From an uncultured bacterium (GTDB lineage: Bacteria > Actinomycetota > Coriobacteriia > Coriobacteriales > Coriobacteriaceae), in the NCBI GenBank assembly GCA_905215225.1, contig CAJMPM010000064.1:1-7833 (forward strand): a stretch of DNA of 7,833 nt, written 5' to 3'. The stretch's first letter is position 1. Each line of letters opens with the position of its first letter. The notes under the pieces were generated by a model that had not been told where the DNA came from, searched no databases, and saw nothing but the letters and a program-made list of their open reading frames with translations. Made by a program: the position numbers and the translations under genes. This document shows positions 1-6,578 of this stretch, piece by piece.

Positions 1-1525
1 GCAGTGCAGTCGTTTCGGGCACAAAGATCAGGCCGCCCAGTGCAACGACCAACACGACAGTGCAGGCTGCGCAGACAGGGACGTGCGCGCGTGCCCAGTT
101 GGCGGGCGTGGTGGTGCCATCGCGGAATTCGGCGACGGTGCGGCCGAAGGCACCCTTCCTAAATGGCGTTTCGATAAGGCGATAGGAACACTCGGCTACG
201 GCGACCACCAGCAGCACCTGCAAAATGTACTGCCACCAGGGCGTATCGTTGATGTTGGCGACCGGGTTCATGAGCAACAGCAGCGGATAGTGCCACAGGT
301 AGATGCTGTACGAGCGCTTGCCAACCCACACGAGCGGCTCGGCGGACAGCGCGCGGGCAACCATTCCCTGGGGCTGCACGCAGGCCGCGATGACCATGAG
401 CGTGAGGATGGAGCATAACAGCGTGCCGCCGCGATACTGAAACGCGGTGTAGCCGTTGGTGAGCGCGACCATGGCGGCAAGGCCAACCAGACCCACGACG
501 CCCAACACATCGATGGATGCGGGCGAGGACCAAAAGCGCACGAGGGCGCTCGGCTGTGCCGGGGCGGTCTCGGCTGCTTCGTCGGCCTTCTCGCCAGGCT
601 TGCCCTCGGCGTTCTTGCCGTGCTTGGCGGCGCCAGCCAGGCGATTGAGTCCCAAACGATGCGCGAGGCGCACCGGCGCCAGATCGCGATCGGGGATAAA
701 GGCCATCCAGGCACCCAGCAGCAGCGAGAACACGCGGGTGTCGGTGCCGTAGTACACGCGGCTGGGGTCGGCGGCAGGGTTGTAAAGCACCATCATGGCG
801 AGGGCAGATACCGCGGCAAGGCCCAGAACCACGCGGCGCGTGTTGGGCTTGCTCACATGCATGGATACCATGGCAAACAGCAGTGGCGGCCAAATCAGGT
901 AGAACTGTTCCTCGATGGCAAGCGACCAAAAGTGCGTGAGCGGCGAGGGGTCGCCCAGAGCATTGAAGTACGAGACGTTTTGGGCAATCTGCCACCAGTT
1001 GTTGAAGAACAACAGCGACGGCAGGATGTCGGGGCGCATCTTGGTGAGCATCACGTGGTTAAAGATGGTGCACAGCGCGCAGGTCACGAACACTACCGTT
1101 ACCACGGCGGGGACCAGGCGACGGATGCGGCGGATCCAGAAGCTCTTGAGGTCGATGCGGCCGGTCTTAGCGACTTCGTTGAGTAGCAGGCGTGTGATCA
1201 GATAGCCCGAAAGCACAAAGAAGATCGTGACGCCGAGCAGGCCGCCCTGAGCCCACGTGAGGTTGAGGTGATAGAGCACCACTGCGACGACGGCAAGCGT
1301 GCGCAGGCCGTCGAGGGCGGGGATATAGCGAGATTTGGGGCGCGTGGGCGCCTGTTCTTTTGCGGCGCTGTTGGTGCGATCACCCTTGTTGGCGGGCACG
1401 CGATGAGAGCCTGCGGCGCGGCGCGGCTCGGTGGCTTGTCGGTTAGCGCGCGAACGTTCGTGCGTCGCTCGTTGATCGCTCGCGTGGCGTGAGCTGCGTG
1501 AGCTCGATCGCGGGAATTGTTCCAT
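1..1525 (-). CDS. Membrane acyltransferase, acyltransferase_3 (OafA/YrhL) family, C-terminus cut off by window edge
   Basis: The frame is open from the ATG at 1525 to the left edge, giving 508 residues without a stop. This family of multi-span inner-membrane proteins transfers acyl groups (often acetyl) to cell-surface sugars. Family marks visible: DGLRTLAVVAVVLYH (72-86, the conserved Arg and His of the first helix), IFFVLSGYLITRLL (101-114), RRIRRLVPA (132-140), HFWSLAIEEQFYLIWP (198-213), YYGTDTRVFSLLLGAW (258-273) and KRSYSIYLWHYPLLLL (403-418). The last visible segment (about 484-502) is another hydrophobic helix, so an extracytoplasmic SGNH-like C-terminal domain could lie outside the window. 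Oddities are a roughly 65-residue Arg/Ser-rich tail before the first helix and a hydrophilic Ala/Glu/Lys-rich loop at about 298-326. The ribosome site is weak (GGATGAAG, 1534-1541 region). A GTG at 1399 is an alternative start but has no better site. The family is clear; the acceptor is unknown. Confidence 0.93.
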   Translation of the reverse strand, partial: MEQFPRSSSRSSRHASDQRATHERSRANRQATEPRRAAGSHRVPANKGDRTNSAAKEQAPTRPKSRYIPALDGLRTLAVVAVVLYHLNLTWAQGGLLGVTIFFVLSGYLITRLLLNEVAKTGRIDLKSFWIRRIRRLVPAVVTVVFVTCALCTIFNHVMLTKMRPDILPSLLFFNNWWQIAQNVSYFNALGDPSPLTHFWSLAIEEQFYLIWPPLLFAMVSMHVSKPNTRRVVLGLAAVSALAMMVLYNPAADPSRVYYGTDTRVFSLLLGAWMAFIPDRDLAPVRLAHRLGLNRLAGAAKHGKNAEGKPGEKADEAAETAPAQPSALVRFWSSPASIDVLGVVGLVGLAAMVALTNGYTAFQYRGGTLLCSILTLMVIAACVQPQGMVARALSAEPLVWVGKRSYSIYLWHYPLLLLMNPVANINDTPWWQYILQVLLVVAVAECSYRLIETPFRKGAFGRTVAEFRDGTTTPANWARAHVPVCAACTVVLVVALGGLIFVPETTAL

Positions 1526-1564
1526 AAAACTTCATCCAATGACGAGAATAATCAGCACGCCTTC

Positions 1565-1570
1565 ATTGTA
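1565..1570 (-). promoter_or_regulatory. Possible -10 box for the acyltransferase gene
   Basis: Read on the minus strand this is TACAAT, five of six matches to TATAAT, 40 nt before the acyltransferase ATG. I found no convincing -35 box at 16-18 nt spacing, so this is only a suggestion. Confidence 0.25.
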
Positions 1571-1589
1571 GCCGCCTGCTCCTGTGAAT

Positions 1590-1608
1590 GCTTGCTGCCG
1601 GTGCAAGC
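1590..1608. repeat. Short inverted repeat in the divergent intergenic region
   Basis: GCTTGC and GCAAGC form a perfect 6-bp inverted repeat around a 7-nt loop. It lies between the two divergent genes, just upstream of the ribokinase promoter. No T-tract follows on either strand, so it does not look like a terminator. It could be a protein-binding site or chance. Confidence 0.35.
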
Positions 1609-1618
1609 TCAAGCGCGC

Positions 1619-1636
1619 GTTCACATCAAAGTGAAC
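1619..1636. promoter_or_regulatory. Inverted repeat GTTCAC-N6-GTGAAC, candidate operator for the ribokinase unit
   Basis: A perfect 6-bp inverted repeat with a 6-nt AT-rich spacer (ATCAAA). It covers the proposed -35 box and part of the promoter spacer, where a bound repressor would block RNA polymerase. Its sequence differs from the GTTTAC sites near the LacI gene, which suggests another regulator that is not encoded in this window. Confidence 0.5.
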
Positions 1637-1648
1637 TAAAGTTATAGA
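1620..1648 (+). promoter_or_regulatory. Sigma70-like promoter for the ribokinase/nucleoside hydrolase unit
   Basis: TTCACA (1620-1625, five of six to TTGACA) and TATAGA (1643-1648, four of six to TATAAT) are separated by exactly 17 nt. The predicted start, near 1655, would give a leader of roughly 55 nt before the ribokinase ATG. The inverted repeat at 1619-1636 overlaps it. Confidence 0.5.
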
Positions 1649-1711
1649 GGCGCGAGAGCGCACGATTGACGGCCAACAGCGGGTGCAGAGCCCGCGGACG
1701 AGGAGGTTTCC

Positions 1712-2707
1712 ATGGCAGATTGCGGCATCGTTGCGGTGTTCGGCAGCATGAACATGGACCTTTCGGTGGCGTGCGAGCGCATGCCGCGTGCGGGCGAGAC
1801 CGTCGGCGGCAGCGGATTTATCAGCAATGCCGGCGGTAAGGGCGCCAACCAGGCCGTGGCAGCTGCACGCATGGGCGCGCGCACGTGCATGATCGGCGCG
1901 GTCGGGCGCGATGCGTTTGGCATGTCGCTCGTGGCGGGGCTCCAAGATGCTGGCGTGGACTGTGACTTTGTGGCGCGTCGCGATGATGTGGAGACGGGAA
2001 CGGCGACCATCATTCGCTGTGAGGGCGACAACCGCATCGTGCTGTCGCCGGGCGCCAATCATGCGCTTGCGGGCGAGGACGTTGCCCGCGCGCTGAGACG
2101 CCTGGTGGCCGATGAGCTCGACGGCGACGCCAGCGAGATTGCCCCGGCTGCCGGAAGCGTCTTTATCGCCCAGGGCGAATGTGACCTTGCGGCGACTGCC
2201 GAGGCGCTTGTTTGCGCTCACGAGCTGGGGTTCTATACGGTCTTTAATCCAGCGCCTGCCTGTGAGTTGCCTGCGGAGGTCTGGTCTGCAGTCGACCTGG
2301 TCTGCCCCAACGAGACTGAGTGCCAGGTGCTGACGGGCATCTTGTCCGCGGATGATGCGAGCTGCGTCGCGGCGCTCAATGCCCTGCTCGCCAAGGGTGC
2401 CGGGGCTGCGGTCATCACGTTGGGCGGCGCCGGCTCGGTTACGCTTGGCGATGACGGCGAGCTGCTGCGCATGCCAGCGCTTTCGAGTGCGGTGGTCGAT
2501 ACGACGGCTGCGGGCGATACATTTATCGGTGCGCTTGCTGCAGCTCGTCTGGAGGGCCTGCCGCTCTTTGAGTGCATGGCGGTGGGCGCACACGCCTCGG
2601 CGGTGACGGTGTCGCGCCTGGGCGCACAGCAGTCGATTCCCACGCGTGCCGAAGTTGAGCGCGTGTTTGATTTAGACGATTTGGTACAAGACGGAGAAGC
2701 GGAGTAG
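1712..2707 (+). CDS. rbsK: Ribokinase-like PfkB-family sugar kinase
   Basis: Predicted cytoplasmic kinase that phosphorylates D-ribose with ATP to ribose 5-phosphate, linking ribose and nucleoside use to the pentose phosphate pathway. It has 331 residues, close to or slightly above the usual length of about 305-320. Motifs in order: FGSMNMD (10-16) at the sugar-binding N-terminus, NAGGKGANQAVAAARMG (39-55, PfkB signature 1), NPAPA (179-183), PNETE (199-203), TLGGAGS (236-242), and DTTAAGDTFIGALAAA (263-278, PfkB signature 2) with the presumed catalytic Asp269. The ATG is set by AGGAGG at 1701-1706, 5 nt upstream. The nucleoside hydrolase gene starts 4 nt after the stop, which fits joint transcription and a ribonucleoside salvage role. 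The substrate is inferred from the GGKGANQ and NPAPA ribokinase pattern and from the neighbour. A related PfkB sugar or nucleoside kinase activity remains possible. Confidence 0.88.
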   Translation: MADCGIVAVFGSMNMDLSVACERMPRAGETVGGSGFISNAGGKGANQAVAAARMGARTCMIGAVGRDAFGMSLVAGLQDAGVDCDFVARRDDVETGTATIIRCEGDNRIVLSPGANHALAGEDVARALRRLVADELDGDASEIAPAAGSVFIAQGECDLAATAEALVCAHELGFYTVFNPAPACELPAEVWSAVDLVCPNETECQVLTGILSADDASCVAALNALLAKGAGAAVITLGGAGSVTLGDDGELLRMPALSSAVVDTTAAGDTFIGALAAARLEGLPLFECMAVGAHASAVTVSRLGAQQSIPTRAEVERVFDLDDLVQDGEAE

Positions 2708-2711
2708 AACA

Positions 2712-3686
2712 ATGGCAATTAAGAAGCTGATCCTTGATCTGGATATGGGTGTGGACGATGCGATGGCGCTTGCCTATGCCATCGCGAGCCCCGAGGTGGA
2801 GCTCGTCGGCATTACCACGTGCTTTGGCAACGTGCGCGTCGACCAGTCGGCGCATAACTGCTTGGCGGTGCTCGACCTGTTGGGTCGTCCCGAGGTGCCG
2901 GTGTACCTGGGTGCCGACCGTCCTCTGCAGGCGACTGAGCCCTATACGCCGCCGGCGTCCACCGCGCTCGTTCACGGCAAGAACGGCATCGGCGGCGCGA
3001 GCGTGCCGGCGTCGCCCTACGAGCCGGTGGGGGCGACGTCTGCCGACGGTAACGCTGCGGTCGATTATCTGATCGATGCCGCGCGCACCTATGGTCCCGA
3101 TCTGGTCTACGTAGCGACCGGCCCGCTCTCCAACCTGGCGCTTGCCCTGGAGCGCGATGCGGCGGCGGTGATGTCTATCGGCCGCGTGGTGGTAATGGGC
3201 GGTGCCCTGACCGTGCCCGGTAACGTGAGTGCGGGTGCCGAGGCCAACATGGCAAGCGATCCCTAGGCGGCCGATACCGTGCTGCGCTCGGGTCGCAAGC
3301 TCACCATGGTGGGCCTGGACGTGACGCATCGCGTGGTGCTTACGCGCCGCGACATTGCCGGCTGGACGGGCTCGGGCACCATGGCGGGCTGCGCATTTGC
3401 GAGCATGGTGGAGCACTACATTGGCTCGTACGAGATGAACGCCCCCTACCTGGGTGGCTGCGCGCTGCACGATCCGCTGGCCGTCGCCGTGGCGATTGAC
3501 CCCACGCTCGTAGGTGCGCTCGGCTGCAATCTGCGTGTTGATCTGCTGGGTGAGTATCGCGGCCGCACCATTTGCGATGAGCACCGCCTGTCCGATCCGG
3601 ACAAGAGCGCGCTTGTGGCATTGACCGTGGATACTCCGCGCTTCCTGTCCGAGTTCAAGACGCGCATGGCCCGTGTTCTTGGCTAA
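2712..3686 (+). pseudogene. Nucleoside hydrolase (IUNH family) interrupted by an in-frame TAG
   Basis: Members of this family cleave ribonucleosides into base and ribose, using a bound calcium ion. Read through one stop, the frame gives 324 positions, the normal length. N-terminal part (residues 1-184): DLDMGVDDA (9-17) with the metal-binding Asp cluster D9, D11, D15 and D16, then FGN (38-40), ATGPLSNLA (135-143), MGGAL (162-166) and AEANMASDP (176-184) with E177 and N179. Codon 185 (3264-3266) is TAG, where relatives have Glu in DPEAA. The frame then continues intact with AADTVLRSG and with HDPLAVAVAIDP (253-264), which holds the conserved catalytic-region His253 and D254. The 184-residue product would lack this part and is probably inactive. 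Translation could restart at the GTG at 3279. GGAG at 2701-2704 sets the ATG start and overlaps the end of the ribokinase gene. The lack of further damage suggests a recent mutation, or a sequence error. Confidence 0.88.
3264..3266 (+). other. In-frame amber codon inside the nucleoside hydrolase gene
   Basis: The codon order is GAT-CCC-TAG-GCG-GCC, reading DP-stop-AA. Homologues typically read DPEAA here, so a single G-to-T change of GAG would explain it. Both flanks stay in the same frame, so it is a nonsense change rather than a frameshift. Confidence 0.9.
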
Positions 3687-3697
3687 ATGATTTTCGT

Positions 3698-3735
3698 GCC
3701 CCGCCCCATGTAGTCAATTTGGGGCGGGGCTTTTT
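3698..3735 (+). terminator. Strong intrinsic terminator after the ribokinase/nucleoside hydrolase unit
   Basis: A perfect 10-bp GC-only stem pairs GCCCCGCCCC (3698-3707) with GGGGCGGGGC (3721-3730) around a 13-nt loop. A run of five T follows (3731-3735). It lies 11 nt after the hydrolase stop codon and ends that transcription unit before the LacI promoter. Confidence 0.93.
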
Positions 3736-3783
3736 AGCTACCGAGTAAATATGCCCGTTGGGGGAATAGTCACGCCACTTCGC

Positions 3784-3811
3784 TTGACAACAGGCTAAAC
3801 TAGCTCATAAA
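3784..3811 (+). promoter_or_regulatory. Promoter of the LacI-family regulator gene
   Basis: A perfect TTGACA (3784-3789) is followed after 16 nt by CATAAA (3806-3811), four of six matches to the -10 consensus. The -10 end lies inside the palindrome TAAACGTTTA, an arrangement typical of a repressor that limits its own expression. The -35 box is firm; the exact -10 box is less certain. Confidence 0.55.
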
Positions 3812-3830
3812 CGTTTACTACTCTGTTTAG
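3795..3830. promoter_or_regulatory. Extended LacI-type operator with four symmetric half-sites
   Basis: The core TAAACGTTTA (3808-3817) is a perfect palindrome centred on CG, the usual design of LacI-family operators. It is flanked on both sides at equal distance by a second copy of the hexamer, giving CTAAAC-N6-ATAAAC, then GTTTAC-N6-GTTTAG. The whole 36-bp block is a dyad with half-sites every 12 bp. It overlaps the -10 region of the regulator gene. A further GTTTAT lies at 3846-3851. Confidence 0.65.
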
Positions 3831-3904
3831 ATTGAATTTGCGGCCGTTTATTTGCCGAGCCATCGAGTCCCGATGTTCCGCCACGGCCGTTGCTAGGGGG
3901 AACA

Positions 3905-4915
3905 ATGGCCAAAGCAAGTGTTCGCGAGATCAGCCGCATCACCGGTTTTTCGCCTGCGACCGTGTCCAACGCGCTCAACCGCAAGCGCAGCGTAAGCGAG
4001 GAGACCGCCAAGGTCATCCTGGAGTGCGCACAGTCGCTGGGCTATCAGCAGTCGACGCAGCTCGAGAGCATTCAGTTTGTGCTCGCGCGCAAGACGGGCG
4101 CCATTCTGGATGAGAGCACCTTTCATCCCGCGGTCATCGAGGGCGTGGAGCGCCAGGCGCGTCGTCACGGTATGAGCACGAGCTTTGTTTCGCTCGACTT
4201 TAGCGACTTGGATGCCGTGCGTCCGCAGGTCGAGGGCCTGATCGCCGATCCGTCCGCTGCTATCGTGCTGATGGGTACCGAGCTGGGTGAGGAAGACTAC
4301 GCCTTGTTTGCCAACGCTGCCGCCCACCTGATCGTGCTCGACGGCTGGAGCGACCGCCAGTATTTCGACGCCGTGGTCATTGCCAATACCGATTCGGTGC
4401 TGCGTGCCGCGGATTACCTCATCGAGAAAGGCCACAAGCAAATCGGCTATCTGGCAGGCGACCTTCGTATCCGCAACTTTAAGGACCGCGAGCGCGGCTA
4501 TCGCCAAGCGCTTGAGGATGCGGGCCTTGAGGCCAACCCGGCATGGCGCGTCACGCTGGGCACCACGCTCGAGGGCGCTTATCGCGACATGGGCGCGTGG
4601 CTCGACAGCGTCTCGCGCGACGACCTGCCGACGGCTTTCTTTGCCGAGAACGACGTGCTCGCCGTAGGCGCCATGCGCGCGCTGAACGAGCACGGTATTC
4701 GCGTGCCCGAGGATGTCTCGATCATCGGCTTTGACGATCTGTCTTTGGGCGCCTTCTCCAACCCGCCGCTCACCACGGTGCACGTTCCCAAGCACGAGGT
4801 GGGCGAGATCGCGGTGCGCCGCCTGGTGGGTAACATCCGCAATCCCAAGAGCTATACCTGCAAGACGGCCGTATCGACCTATTTTGTCGAGCGCCAAAGC
4901 GTGCGTGAGATCTAG
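3905..4915 (+). CDS. LacI-family transcriptional regulator
   Basis: Predicted cytoplasmic DNA-binding protein of 336 residues, the usual family length. The N-terminal LacI helix-turn-helix covers about residues 5-47: VREISRITGFSPATVSNALNR, then SVSEETAKVI and the LGY end. The C-terminal sugar-binding (periplasmic-binding-protein-like) domain shows HPAVIEGVERQARRHG (74-89), YLIEKGHKQIGYLAG (171-185), RERGYRQALEDAGL (195-208), TAFFAENDVLAVGAMRAL (243-260), VPEDVSIIGFDD (267-278) and PPLTTVHVP (287-295). The stretch after LGY (residues 48-60) lacks the PN..AR.L hinge-helix pattern of most members. Start: ATG at 3905 with AGGGGG at 3895-3900, 4 nt upstream; an in-frame TTG at 3890 overlaps that site and is unlikely. 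The operator in its own promoter and matching hexamers before the isomerase gene suggest that it controls both. The effector, probably a sugar or sugar phosphate, is unknown. Confidence 0.93.
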   Translation: MAKASVREISRITGFSPATVSNALNRKRSVSEETAKVILECAQSLGYQQSTQLESIQFVLARKTGAILDESTFHPAVIEGVERQARRHGMSTSFVSLDFSDLDAVRPQVEGLIADPSAAIVLMGTELGEEDYALFANAAAHLIVLDGWSDRQYFDAVVIANTDSVLRAADYLIEKGHKQIGYLAGDLRIRNFKDRERGYRQALEDAGLEANPAWRVTLGTTLEGAYRDMGAWLDSVSRDDLPTAFFAENDVLAVGAMRALNEHGIRVPEDVSIIGFDDLSLGAFSNPPLTTVHVPKHEVGEIAVRRLVGNIRNPKSYTCKTAVSTYFVERQSVREI

Positions 4916-4979
4916 GCGAAGAAAACGCCGGGCCGCAGGGCGGCAAAGCTCGCTAAGGCAGCCATATCTAACTCTACTA

Positions 4980-5010
4980 AGAGAGGGTCCATCGGGGCCC
5001 TCTTTTTGTT
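4980..5010 (+). terminator. Intrinsic terminator after the LacI-family gene
   Basis: AGAGGGTCC (4982-4990) pairs with GGGCCCTCT (4995-5003) over 9 bp including one G-T pair, with a 4-nt loop. A T-tract at 5003-5007 follows. It separates the regulator transcript from the isomerase unit, which therefore needs its own promoter in 5010-5160. Confidence 0.88.
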
Positions 5011-5029
5011 TCCCTTGTATGTTCAGTTT

Positions 5030-5147
5030 GTTTACATACCGTTTAGGCTGATTTCTCTACCGTCTACGGGTATTTCGCGTTAAACTTCTAAACAGTAGAG
5101 TAAAACATTTAGTAAACAGAACAAAACGAAACATGCGTCTGTTTACT
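5030..5147. promoter_or_regulatory. Control region of the isomerase unit with clustered GTTTA(C/G) hexamers
   Basis: This AT-rich stretch holds GTTTAC (5030-5035) and GTTTAG (5041-5046). On the opposite strand it holds TTAAAC (5080-5085), CTAAAC (5088-5093), a near match GTAAAAC (5100-5106) and GTAAAC (5112-5117). A final GTTTAC lies at 5141-5146. The pair CTAAAC-N6-GTAAAAC resembles the outer halves of the operator before the LacI gene. I could not pick a convincing -35/-10 pair, so the promoter position is open, though it must lie here because a terminator precedes it. Confidence 0.55.
5111..5147. repeat. Perfect 10-bp inverted repeat before the isomerase gene
   Basis: AGTAAACAGA (5111-5120) and TCTGTTTACT (5138-5147) are exact reverse complements separated by 17 nt. 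The pairing extends by further bases through one G-T pair. It could be a spaced operator or, if transcribed, a leader hairpin ending 13 nt before the ribosome binding site. Confidence 0.6.
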
Positions 5148-5173
5148 GAACATGTGATTAGGGGAGGACGTAC

Positions 5174-6574
5174 ATGGACAAGATCAAGCTCGGCTTTGTG
5201 CCCACGCGCCGCAGCATCTTTAGCGCGCCGGACGCAATCAAGTATCGCGGCCTGACGGCTGATCGCCTGCGCGAGATCGGCGTCGACATCGTGGATATCG
5301 ACGACATCAATGACGAGGGCCTGCTGTTCGACGACAGCCACATTGAGCCTATCGTCAAGAAATTCCGCGCCGAGGGCGTCGATGGCATTATGCTGTGCCA
5401 CGCCAACTTTGGCACCGAGTACGTTTGCGCTCGCCTTGCCCGCGAGCTCGGCCTGCCCGTGCTGCTGTGGGGCCCGCGCGACGAGCGCCCCGAGCCCGAC
5501 GGCACGCGCCTGCGCGATAGCCAGTGCGGTCTGTTCGCCACCGGCAAGGTCCTGCGCCGCTTCCAGGTTCCCTTCACCTACATGACCAACTGCCGCCTGA
5601 CCGACCCCGAGTTCGAGCGCGGCGTTTGGGACTTTTTGGCCGTTTGCAACGTGGTCAAGACCTTCAAGCACACCCGCATCCTGCAGATGGCCACCCGTCC
5701 ATTCGACTTCTGGTCGACCATGTGCAACGAGGGCGAGCTGCTCGAGAAGTTCAACATCCAGCTTTCGCCTATCCCCATGACCGAACTTGTCCAGGCTGTG
5801 CGCGACGCCCAGGCCGACGAGCAGGCCATGGCCGCCATGCTTGCCCGCATCAACGACAGCTTTGAGATCTGCATCCCCGAGGACAAGGTCCCCGCGGTCG
5901 CCGGTCTTGCCATCGCCATGAAGCGCTTGGTCGAGAAGTATGGCTGCAGCGCCGGTGCCATTCAGTGCTGGAACGCTCTGCAGGACGAGCTGGGCATTAT
6001 GCCCTGCGCCGCCAACGCCATCCTCAACGAGATGGGCATTCCTATCGTATGCGAGACCGATATCCACGGCGCCATCACCGCGCTGATGGTCGAGGCCGCC
6101 GACCTGGGCCGTCACCGCGGCATGTTCGCCGACTGGACCGTGCGCCATCCCGATAACGAGAACGGCGAGCTGCTGCAGCATTGCGGCCCCTGGCCCTGCA
6201 GCTGCGCGGCCGTCAAGCCCAAGCTCACCTACCCGCTGGCTTTCGATCACCCCGGCGCGCTGACGGCCGAGGCCAAGCACGGCGACCTCACCCTTGCCCG
6301 CTTTGACGGTGACAACGGCGAGTACTCGCTGCTACTGGGCAACGCCCGCGGCATCGACGGCCCGGCCGGCATGGGCACCTACCTGTGGGTCGAGGTCGAC
6401 AACCTCAAGCGCCTCGAGGCCAAGATCGTCGAGGGCCCCTACATCCACCACTGCGTCGCTATTCACGCCAACGTGGTGCCGGTGCTCTACGAGGCGTGCA
6501 AGTACATCGGCATTGCCCCCGACCTGTACGACCCGATTGAGCAGGACGTTAAGGCTTACCTGCGCGGCGAGTAG
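5174..6574 (+). CDS. Sugar isomerase, L-fucose/L-arabinose isomerase-like family
   Basis: Predicted cytoplasmic aldose-ketose isomerase of 466 residues, related to the FucI/AraA fold. It begins IKLGFVPTRRSIFS (4-17), followed by an alternating Rossmann-like N-terminal half with GIMLCHANFG (71-80) and LGLPVLLWGPRDE (92-104). The C-terminal half carries the likely metal and catalytic segments: CWNALQDELGIMPCAANA (265-282), CETDIHGAITALM (293-305, candidate metal ligands E294 and H298), HCGPWPCS (336-343) and EGPYIHHCVAIHANVVP (420-436, candidate His425/426/431). Assigning individual residues is inference from FucI/AraA. The ATG is set by GGGGAGG at 5161-5167, 6 nt upstream. The gene follows an operator-rich leader and precedes a split transketolase by 171 nt, so it probably provides a ketose for that enzyme. 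The substrate is unknown; calling it fucose isomerase would be too specific. Alanine codons favour GCC, unlike the GCG-rich ribokinase unit. Confidence 0.82.
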   Translation: MDKIKLGFVPTRRSIFSAPDAIKYRGLTADRLREIGVDIVDIDDINDEGLLFDDSHIEPIVKKFRAEGVDGIMLCHANFGTEYVCARLARELGLPVLLWGPRDERPEPDGTRLRDSQCGLFATGKVLRRFQVPFTYMTNCRLTDPEFERGVWDFLAVCNVVKTFKHTRILQMATRPFDFWSTMCNEGELLEKFNIQLSPIPMTELVQAVRDAQADEQAMAAMLARINDSFEICIPEDKVPAVAGLAIAMKRLVEKYGCSAGAIQCWNALQDELGIMPCAANAILNEMGIPIVCETDIHGAITALMVEAADLGRHRGMFADWTVRHPDNENGELLQHCGPWPCSCAAVKPKLTYPLAFDHPGALTAEAKHGDLTLARFDGDNGEYSLLLGNARGIDGPAGMGTYLWVEVDNLKRLEAKIVEGPYIHHCVAIHANVVPVLYEACKYIGIAPDLYDPIEQDVKAYLRGE

Positions 6575-6578
6575 GGTC

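Noticed and set aside
159..995. Other minus-strand and plus-strand open frames within 83-1205
   Set aside because: They are out of frame with the acyltransferase, whose own frame is uninterrupted and carries all family motifs.
1532..2593. Minus-strand open frame of 353 codons opposite the ribokinase gene
   Set aside because: It runs through the ribokinase promoter and gene and shows no recognisable domain.
2523..3584. Minus-strand open frame of 353 codons opposite ribokinase and nucleoside hydrolase
   Set aside because: His/Arg-rich low-information translation typical of the reverse strand of GC-rich genes.
3279..3686. Treating the downstream nucleoside hydrolase part as an independent gene
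   Set aside because: It starts at an internal GTG without a ribosome site and continues the same domain in the same frame, so it is a fragment.
3893..4897. Minus-strand open frame of 334 codons opposite the LacI-family gene
   Set aside because: Antisense shadow; the plus strand encodes a clear LacI-family protein over the same stretch.
5057..6280. Long minus-strand open frame (407 codons) opposite the isomerase gene
   Set aside because: It mirrors the codon bias of the plus-strand gene. The plus frame shows a recognisable isomerase and a strong ribosome site; the antisense frame shows no family motif.
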